The notes below the pieces were generated by a model that saw nothing but the letters and a program-made list of their open reading frames with translations, did no database searches and was not told the origin of the DNA. Position numbers and translations under genes: made by a program. A stretch of 40,438 nt of DNA. Origin: Candidatus Gastranaerophilales bacterium (GTDB lineage: Bacteria > Cyanobacteriota > Vampirovibrionia > Gastranaerophilales > Gastranaerophilaceae). The DNA lies in NCBI GenBank assembly GCA_944323395.1, contig CALUSI010000017.1, forward strand, positions 1-40,438, given 5' to 3'. Every line of letters starts with the position of its first letter. Position 1 is the first letter of the stretch. Shown here piece after piece: positions 34,879 to 40,438 of the stretch.

Positions 34879-37575
34879 TTATTTATTTTCGTCCTTGTTA
34901 TCCATTATTATTGTTTGTTCTGGATTTTCAAATCCGTCAGGCATTCCATATTGTTCAGGAGTAACTATTTGTATGCCAAATTTTGTTCTAAATAAGTGTT
35001 TCACCGTTTCACTTTGAATGTCATACATCATATTATTAAACAAATCATATGCTTCTTTTTTGTATTCAAGTAATGGATTCTTTTGCCCATAAGCTCTTAA
35101 ACCAATACCATCACGGAGCATATCAATATTATGTAAATGATCAATCCATCTGTTATCAACAACTCTTAATAATAAATCTTTTTCTAGCTGTCTCATTACA
35201 TTGTCAGATGAAAATGGTTCTTCTTTTTTATGATTTAGATTATATTGTTCAGCAACAGTATTATAAAATTCTACAGTCTTTGTTTCATGTTCTTTATAGG
35301 CATCAATTGCAAAATCCCTAATTTTTGCATATACATTTTCGAATTTAAGCCCTTGAATATCTTTAACCTCAATATGAGATAGTTGAGGAATTTCAGAGTG
35401 GATTTCTTTTACAAGAGAAACTAAATCTTCATAAATATATTCATCAGGATTCATTCCAGGAGCAATATATGTTTTAAGTAGTCTATCTACTTCTCTTTCT
35501 ATCATATAGATAACATCTTCTCTTAAATCTGTCACTTCAAGAACTCTATTTCGTTGAGCGTAGAATTTTTCACGCTGTAAATTCATAACATCATCATATT
35601 CAAGTACACTTTTTCTTGCATCAAAGTGGAAAGTTTCAACTTTCTTTTGATTGCTTTCAATTTGTCTTGTAATAAGCCTGTTTTCAATAGCCATATCTTC
35701 TTCGATGTTAAGAGTATTCATAAGTGCCATTATTTGCTGACCACCAAAAATTCTCATTAAGCTATCTTCCAGCGATAAGAAAAATCTTGTAGAACCAGGG
35801 TCACCTTGTCTTGCTGCACGACCTCTTAATTGGTTATCAATACGTCTTGATTCATGTCTTTCTGTACCTATAACATGCAAACCGCCTGCTTCAACAACTT
35901 TTGCGTGTTCTTCTTCCGTTATTTTTCTTGTTCTTTCAAGAACTTCATTTTTTATTTCTTCATAATTAGGAGTATTTTCAGGTGTAATACCTCTTTTTAC
36001 AAGTTCTTCTTTTGCAAGATATTCAGGGTTACCTCCAAGTAATATGTCAGTACCTCTACCTGCCATATTTGTTGCTATTGTGACAGCACCATAACGACCT
36101 GCTTGCGCTATAATATAGGCTTCTTTCTCGTGGTGCTTAGCATTTAATATGTTGTGTTTTATACCTCGTTTTTTCAATAAATCCGAAACAAGTTCCGATT
36201 TTTCAATACTGATTGTACCAACTAGAACAGGTCTTCCTGTTTTATTCATTTTTATTATTTCATCAACAACTGCAAGATATTTTATTTTTTCTGTTTTATA
36301 TATGATATCAGGTAAATTTATTCTAATATCAGGTTTATTTGTTGGGATTTGAGTGACCTCAAGGTTGTATATCTTCCCAAATTCAGCTTCTTCAGTCATA
36401 GCAGTACCGGTCATACCTGCAAGTTTCGGATATAGTCTAAATAAATTTTGGAAGGTAATACTTGCAAGAGTTTGTGTTTCATCTTGAATTTTTACGCCTT
36501 CTTTTGCTTCAACAGCTTGATGCAAACCGTCGGACCAGCGTCTGCCATCCATTAAACGACCGGTAAATTCATCAACAATAATGACTTCACCATTTTTGAT
36601 TACATAGTCAGTATTTAAGTGGAAAAGTTCTTTTGCTTTTAAAGCTTGTAAAAGATGATGAGCGTATTGGTTGTTAATGTCAAATAAGTCTTTTATTTCA
36701 AGTATTTCTTGGGCTTTATCAATACCATCTTCTGTCAAAATAACATTTTTGTTTTTTTCATCGACTTCGTAGTGTTTACCTTTTGATAATTGTGGTGCAA
36801 CAGCTGCCATAGTTCTGTATAATTCTGCTGATTTATCAAGTCTTCCGCTGATTATTAAAGGTGTTCTTGCTTCATCGATAAGTATACTGTCAACTTCATC
36901 TATTATTGCGTAGTTATATGGTCTTTGAACCCTCTGTTCAACTGAAGTTGCCATATTGTCTCTTAGATAGTCAAACCCGAATTCATTATTTGTTCCGTAG
37001 GTTATATCACATTCATAAGCTTTTTTCTTTAAATGAAAACTCTCGTAGTCATTCATTCCTGATAAAATAACACCAACACTTAAGCCAAGAAACTTGAATA
37101 TTTTTCCCATCCATTCACTGTCTCTTTGTGCTAAGTAGTCGTTAACCGTAACAATATGAACACCTTTACCAGTTAATGCATTTAAATAAGCAGGAAGAGT
37201 CGCAACAAGAGTTTTTCCTTCCCCTGTTCTCATTTCTGCAATTTGCCCTTCGTGTAAAAAGATACCGCCTAAAAGCTGAACATCAAAGTGTCTCATATTA
37301 AGAACACGTTTTCCTGCTTCTCTTACGGTTGCAAATGCTTCCGGTAAAATAGTATCTAAAACTTGTTTTTCAAGTTCTCTATCTTTTTTTATGTCATTAG
37401 ATTTTTGTCTGTTTGCTAATATATTTTTAAATTCTATTGTTTTATTTCTTAATTCTTCATCAGAAAGTTTTACAAATTCAGGTTCCAAAGCATTTATATG
37501 TTCAACAACCGGCATCATTTTTTTTATTTTTTTATTATTAGGATCACCCAATAACTTTAGAAGTAGATCAATCAT
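34879..37575 (-). CDS. secA: Preprotein translocase ATPase SecA
   Basis: 898 residues from the ATG ending at 37575; starting nine codons earlier is possible, but the family begins at this MIDLLLKLLGDPN point and a GGAG precedes it. Hallmarks: Walker A MRTGEGKT, DEVDSILIDEARTPLIISG (DEAD-like box and cross-linking domain), AGMTGTA, TNMAGRGTDI, GLHVIGTERHESRRIDNQLR and RAARQGDPGS. The protein ends without the Cys-rich zinc motif that binds SecB and lipids in E. coli SecA. It is followed after one base by waaA. A TGATAAAAT extended -10 lies at 37619-37611. Confidence 0.97.
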   Translation of the reverse strand: MIDLLLKLLGDPNNKKIKKMMPVVEHINALEPEFVKLSDEELRNKTIEFKNILANRQKSNDIKKDRELEKQVLDTILPEAFATVREAGKRVLNMRHFDVQLLGGIFLHEGQIAEMRTGEGKTLVATLPAYLNALTGKGVHIVTVNDYLAQRDSEWMGKIFKFLGLSVGVILSGMNDYESFHLKKKAYECDITYGTNNEFGFDYLRDNMATSVEQRVQRPYNYAIIDEVDSILIDEARTPLIISGRLDKSAELYRTMAAVAPQLSKGKHYEVDEKNKNVILTEDGIDKAQEILEIKDLFDINNQYAHHLLQALKAKELFHLNTDYVIKNGEVIIVDEFTGRLMDGRRWSDGLHQAVEAKEGVKIQDETQTLASITFQNLFRLYPKLAGMTGTAMTEEAEFGKIYNLEVTQIPTNKPDIRINLPDIIYKTEKIKYLAVVDEIIKMNKTGRPVLVGTISIEKSELVSDLLKKRGIKHNILNAKHHEKEAYIIAQAGRYGAVTIATNMAGRGTDILLGGNPEYLAKEELVKRGITPENTPNYEEIKNEVLERTRKITEEEHAKVVEAGGLHVIGTERHESRRIDNQLRGRAARQGDPGSTRFFLSLEDSLMRIFGGQQIMALMNTLNIEEDMAIENRLITRQIESNQKKVETFHFDARKSVLEYDDVMNLQREKFYAQRNRVLEVTDLREDVIYMIEREVDRLLKTYIAPGMNPDEYIYEDLVSLVKEIHSEIPQLSHIEVKDIQGLKFENVYAKIRDFAIDAYKEHETKTVEFYNTVAEQYNLNHKKEEPFSSDNVMRQLEKDLLLRVVDNRWIDHLHNIDMLRDGIGLRAYGQKNPLLEYKKEAYDLFNNMMYDIQSETVKHLFRTKFGIQIVTPEQYGMPDGFENPEQTIIMDNKDENK

Positions 37576-37682
37576 TCTCCCTAATCTCCGATAATCTTGC
37601 ATTTATGAGAATTTTATCATATAAACTTTTTTTTTAAATAAAGATTAATAATAATTTAATTTTTTGTTTTTTTATTGTAAAA

Positions 37683-37716
37683 TTTTCTTAATAAACTCGC
37701 TTAAAAAGGCAAAATT
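37683..37716 (+). promoter_or_regulatory. Conserved upstream element, copy 1 (before first TSFG gene)
   Basis: TTTTCTTAATAA, then 13 partly conserved bases, then GGCAAAATT. The same arrangement with identical spacing occurs at 38454 before the paralog. GGC lies 66 bases before the ATG here and 63 bases there. Downstream, both leaders also share TAGAA and AGAAAGGTAA before the ATG. It is probably a common promoter or operator. Confidence 0.55.
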
Positions 37717-37773
37717 TAACATTTACTTATTTAAATATTGTAGAATAATTCTATATGTAAGAAAGGTAAAGTC

Positions 37774-38394
37774 ATGAGTATTTCTGCAATTAATTGTACA
37801 CCAATAAAACCTCAAACATCATTTGGCTCTGCACAAGGTGTAGATGAGGCTCAAAGAGTTTTAGAATTATCAAGACAATTAAATGATTCATTTACTTGCA
37901 GTAATTGTAGTAATGGGGATTGTGATAATGAAAAAGTTACTAATAAACATCCTCTTCAAACTGCTATTTCTGTTTTAGGTGCTTGTGCAACGATGTTTGC
38001 ATTAGGTAAAGGTGCAGGTAAAGGTGTTGTTGCTTTAGCAAAGAAAGTTCCTGCTTCTGCAAAAGAAAATATATTGAACACAGGTAAAAAAGCTGTTTCT
38101 GCAATTTCTGAACAAGCTGCTAAATTACCAAAGAATGAAAAAGTATCAACAATTTTATCTAACACTGTTGGTAAAGCATTTAACAGAGCAAAAGATGTTG
38201 TAATGAAAAATCCTGAAAAATCATTTACAACTGCAGCAGGTGTTTTAGCTGCAACAACTTTAGTACCTTCTATTGCAACTGCTGATGGTAATAAAGATGG
38301 TGTTGCCGATATTGCTCAAAATAATATTAATGCATATGCAAGTGCATTCAAAAAAGCTGAAATATTTTCAGATATGATTAATGCATTATCTTAA
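37774..38394 (+). CDS. TSFG-motif protein 1, unknown function
   Basis: 206 residues, unrecognised. The N-terminus PIKPQTSFG (10-18) and SRQLNDSF (33-40) are shared with the next gene. A Cys cluster (C42, C45, C50) is unique to this copy. Two hydrophobic stretches (about 62-78 and 152-168) flank a Lys-rich helical middle, which could be a two-pass membrane hairpin. After the second comes DGNKDGVADIAQ (171-182), a calcium-loop-like D-x-N-x-D-G-x-x-D, then NAYASAFKKAEIF. The ribosome binding site is AAAGG. It has a terminator of its own, so each paralog is its own transcription unit. Confidence 0.7.
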   Translation: MSISAINCTPIKPQTSFGSAQGVDEAQRVLELSRQLNDSFTCSNCSNGDCDNEKVTNKHPLQTAISVLGACATMFALGKGAGKGVVALAKKVPASAKENILNTGKKAVSAISEQAAKLPKNEKVSTILSNTVGKAFNRAKDVVMKNPEKSFTTAAGVLAATTLVPSIATADGNKDGVADIAQNNINAYASAFKKAEIFSDMINALS

Positions 38395-38414
38395 TATTTC
38401 CAGAAATAATGTAA

Positions 38415-38443
38415 AAAAAGAGAACTTTTTAAGTTCTCTTTTT
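38415..38443 (+). terminator. Intrinsic terminator after TSFG gene 1
   Basis: A 13-bp stem (AAAAAGAGAACTT against AAGTTCTCTTTTT) with loop TTT and T-run. Confidence 0.92.
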
Positions 38444-38453
38444 ATTTGTTAAT

Positions 38454-38487
38454 TTTTCTTAATAATACGTCTAAAATAGGCAAAATT
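38454..38487 (+). promoter_or_regulatory. Conserved upstream element, copy 2 (before second TSFG gene)
   Basis: Second copy of TTTTCTTAATAA-N13-GGCAAAATT; 12/12 and 9/9 identity in the flanking blocks, about half in the spacer. Confidence 0.55.
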
Positions 38488-38541
38488 ATATATTGATAGC
38501 CTTATATAAATTATAGAAGTCTCTTTTAGAAAGGTAAGAAT

Positions 38542-39156
38542 ATGAATATTTCTGCATCACAATCAATACCTGTTAAAGAACGTACTTCATTTGGTAAAGA
38601 ATATCAAGTAGAAGATGTTGAACACGTTATGCAACTCACAAGGCAATTGAATGATAGTTTTCAAAAAACAGAAGAGCCTGAGCATAAATCAGTCGCTGGC
38701 ATTTGTGCTTCTGTTGCAGGTGCAATATTAACAATGTTTATTTTAGGAAAGTGTGCTGCTTCAAAAGTTATGACAGCTTTCCCAGGTATATTTTCAAAGT
38801 TAGGTAATGGTATTAAAAAAGGTGCAAATGTTGTAAGAGATTTTTCTGATGATGTGGCAAAAGGTGTAAAATTGCAAAAAGGTGGTAAATATACAAAATT
38901 TGTAGGTAAAAAAGTTGCGCAAGCTGAGAATTTCTTAAGAAAAAATTATATAAGATTAAGAGATAAAGCAGGTGCTGAAAATTTAATTACTAATGCAGCA
39001 GGTTTAACTGCAGTTGCGGCAGTAGCCCCTGAAGTTATTTCTGTAGACGGAAATAATGATGGTGTTTCAGATATTGCACAAAAAAATGTAAATGCTTATA
39101 AAAATGCATTGAAGAATGTAGGTATTGTATCTGAAATTGTAGAATCACTTGCATAG
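38542..39156 (+). CDS. TSFG-motif protein 2, paralog of the preceding gene
   Basis: 204 residues. The N-terminal block PVKERTSFG (10-18) and TRQLNDSF (33-40) sit at the same residue numbers as in the paralog, as does the final DGNNDGVSDIAQ (169-180) followed by NAYKNALKNVGI. The middle is different in sequence but again Lys-rich and helical between hydrophobic stretches (about 51-69 and 152-166). There is no Cys cluster. A tandem duplication followed by strong divergence of the middle is the simplest reading. The ribosome binding site is AAAGG, with the shared upstream element at 38454. Confidence 0.7.
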   Translation: MNISASQSIPVKERTSFGKEYQVEDVEHVMQLTRQLNDSFQKTEEPEHKSVAGICASVAGAILTMFILGKCAASKVMTAFPGIFSKLGNGIKKGANVVRDFSDDVAKGVKLQKGGKYTKFVGKKVAQAENFLRKNYIRLRDKAGAENLITNAAGLTAVAAVAPEVISVDGNNDGVSDIAQKNVNAYKNALKNVGIVSEIVESLA

Positions 39157-39180
39157 AAAAATACAAGAATATTTTAAATT

Positions 39181-39212
39181 AAAAAACTGACTATATTAAT
39201 AGTCGGTTTTTT
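39181..39212. terminator. Bidirectional terminator between TSFG gene 2 and lysR
   Basis: A 14-bp stem with one G-T pair (AAAAAACTGACTAT against ATAGTCGGTTTTTT), four-base loop; the convergent LysR gene ends 12 bases beyond. Confidence 0.9.
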
Positions 39213-39224
39213 AATACCATTGCT

Positions 39225-40115
39225 CTATTTTAAATTATTTAGTTCATATAATTTTTCCAAAAATATTTTTGCACATTTGGAAATTGGATGATTTTTCCTC
39301 CAAGCAACAAGAATACCAGCTTCAAGTGATGGTTTTAATGGTTTAAAACAAAGTTTCGAATCTCCGGTTAAATTAATTAACCTATCAATACAAAGAGCAT
39401 AACCAAAACCTTCTTCCACCATAATAGAAGCATTAAACAACAGATTATATGAACCAATAATATTTAACTTTTCAAAATCAAATCCAAGCCAACCAGAAAT
39501 TAAATTTTTCACCAAATATTGTCTGGAAGTTAGTATTGGAATATTTTTCATATCTTTTGGTTCAATATATTCCTTACTAGATAAACAAGAATCCTTTCTC
39601 ATTAAAAGTCCCCATCTGTCTTTTTCATTTAAATGAACAAACCCATATTCTTTTTTATCAATCGGCTCAATAAATAGCCCAAAATCTAAAAGTCCTTTAT
39701 CCAGTTTTTCTCTTACATCCTCTCCATTTCCGCTATAAAGATGATATTTAATATTCGGATATATTTTAGATAATTCTTTAACAGTTCTCGCAATTATACG
39801 CATTGCTTCAGTTTCGCCACCGCCAATGTATATATCTCCTGACAAATTCTTTTCGTCAAATAGAAATTCAGATTCTGTTTTATTGGCCAATTCAACAATT
39901 TCTTGCGCTCTTGATTTTAGTAATTTTCCATCATCAGTGAGTGTAATTTTTTTATTTCTTTTGCCTCTATTCAACAGCTTTGTTTTTAATTCATTTTCAA
40001 GATCCATTAACTGTCTGGATAATGTTGGCTGAGTTATATTCAATACCTCAGCAGCTTTTGAAATGCTTTCTTCTTGAGCTACCGCAAGAAAATATTTTAA
40101 AACTCTTATTTCCAT
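39225..40115 (-). CDS. LysR-family transcriptional regulator
   Basis: 296 residues. The N-terminal winged helix-turn-helix (about 1-60; EESISKAAEVLNITQPTLSR) is followed by a linker helix and a two-lobe periplasmic-binding-protein-like effector domain (about 88-290; GDIYIGGGETEAMRIIA, LDKGLLDFGLFIEP). It diverges from a secreted CMD-like gene and has a 23-base palindrome 20 bases upstream of its start, so it probably controls itself and that neighbour. The effector is unknown. Confidence 0.93.
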   Translation of the reverse strand: MEIRVLKYFLAVAQEESISKAAEVLNITQPTLSRQLMDLENELKTKLLNRGKRNKKITLTDDGKLLKSRAQEIVELANKTESEFLFDEKNLSGDIYIGGGETEAMRIIARTVKELSKIYPNIKYHLYSGNGEDVREKLDKGLLDFGLFIEPIDKKEYGFVHLNEKDRWGLLMRKDSCLSSKEYIEPKDMKNIPILTSRQYLVKNLISGWLGFDFEKLNIIGSYNLLFNASIMVEEGFGYALCIDRLINLTGDSKLCFKPLKPSLEAGILVAWRKNHPISKCAKIFLEKLYELNNLK

Positions 40116-40135
40116 AAAATAATTTTAACTTTTTA

Positions 40136-40158
40136 ATATATGCTCGTCAAGCATATAT
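40136..40158. promoter_or_regulatory. LysR-type operator in the divergent lysR region
   Basis: Perfect inverted repeat: arms ATATATGCT and AGCATATAT separated by CGTCA, with the T-N11-A form expected for LysR regulators. It is 20 bases from the lysR start and overlaps the -35 zone of the plus-strand gene, whose likely -10 is TACAAT at 40164-40169. Confidence 0.7.
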
Positions 40159-40229
40159 AACCATACAATATAAGTATTTGCTATTTATAAGAAGAGGATA
40201 AATAATGAAAATAAAATGAGGATATCTGA

Positions 40230-40438
40230 ATGATTAAAAAACTCTTATCAATATTTATTTTTTTATTTTTATTCCAAATAAACTACAAAGAAGCACTTTC
40301 AATAGAAAGGAAAGCAATAACAATGAAAGAAAGAACAAGAGAAGAAGTTTGTAAAAATAACTTCGAAAGTTTATTTAAAACGAATTGGAATCCAAATTAC
40401 GGTTCAGACCCTGAAATTATGAGTATTTTACAGAAATA
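40230..40438 (+). CDS. Secreted carboxymuconolactone-decarboxylase-like protein, truncated by window end
   Basis: 69 residues visible, open at the right edge. A signal peptide (MIKKLLSIFIFLFLFQINYK) is followed by ERTREEVCKNNFESLF and DPEIMSILQK, which recalls the first helices of CMD/AhpD-family proteins of the type found next to LysR regulators in gut bacteria. The catalytic Cys-x-x-Cys region, if any, lies outside the window. The ribosome binding site (GAGGA) overlaps the stop of a four-codon ORF (40205-40219). Family call is tentative. Confidence 0.5.
   Translation, partial: MIKKLLSIFIFLFLFQINYKEALSIERKAITMKERTREEVCKNNFESLFKTNWNPNYGSDPEIMSILQK

Noticed and set aside
37576-37602. secA start nine codons upstream
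   Set aside because: Homology begins at the ATG ending at 37575, which has GGAG at a suitable distance; the upstream ATG has no ribosome binding site.
1-40438. CRISPR arrays, insertion sequences, prophage or genomic-island signs
   Set aside because: No regularly spaced repeats, transposase or integrase motifs, or attachment-site repeats were seen; the only tRNA has no adjacent integrase.

Overview
The window is one contiguous, very AT-rich piece of a bacterial chromosome made almost entirely of housekeeping and envelope genes. It shows no phage, transposon or CRISPR array. The cell should be a diderm: the window carries WaaA (Kdo transferase), an MCE/MlaD lipid-transport subunit and two large AsmA-like proteins. 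The sigma factor and the OmpR-type regulator look cyanobacterium-like. A tandem pair of small proteins starts with a Pro-x-Lys-x-x-TSFG block. Together these make a non-photosynthetic relative of cyanobacteria (Gastranaerophilales / 'Melainabacteria', gut-associated) the best guess. This is an inference, since no rRNA gene is present.

Layout. 1-2833: 3' end of mnmG, then an MCE protein, a short-chain dehydrogenase and yraN. 2830-6436 (minus): an operon aroC-aroK-aroB-surE, so chorismate synthesis plus a nucleotidase. 6437-6963: the only long gene-free stretch. It holds helically spaced TGTAAC repeats upstream of aroC, and a separate strong promoter with a terminator about 165 nt further on, which is a candidate small RNA or a deoB leader. 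6964-10001: deoB, an SGNH hydrolase, nadA and a 58-residue ferredoxin. 10092-12154: a CgeB-like glycosyltransferase overlapping an orphan OmpR-type regulator, and a small HNH-like protein. 12182-17689: a serine-rich EF-hand protein, a divergent membrane pyrophosphatase, a pentapeptide-repeat protein and an HD-GYP-like protein without the GYP motif.

17734-28483: rpmB, the dgt-dnaG-rpoD cluster (DNA precursor control, replication priming, principal sigma factor), and two AsmA-like proteins flanking a WG-repeat protein. 28523-31438: tRNA-Gln(CUG) with a 67-residue ORF just behind it, then the minus-strand group ribF-ribH-radical SAM. 31502-37575: a GH13 glycosidase, waaA and secA. 37774-39156: the TSFG paralog pair. 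39225-40438: a LysR regulator divergent from a truncated secreted CMD-like protein, with a clear palindrome between them.

Two translation-start styles coexist. Many genes have an obvious Shine-Dalgarno sequence. Others have none, and two of these have TATAAT placed exactly six bases before ATG, which predicts leaderless mRNAs. Intrinsic terminators (12-14 bp stems with T-runs) are easy to see after several genes, whereas four convergent gene pairs are packed too tightly to hold one. The strongest candidates for undescribed biology are the TSFG paralogs with their shared upstream element, the G-rich C-poor RNA before deoB, and the repeat array upstream of aroC.
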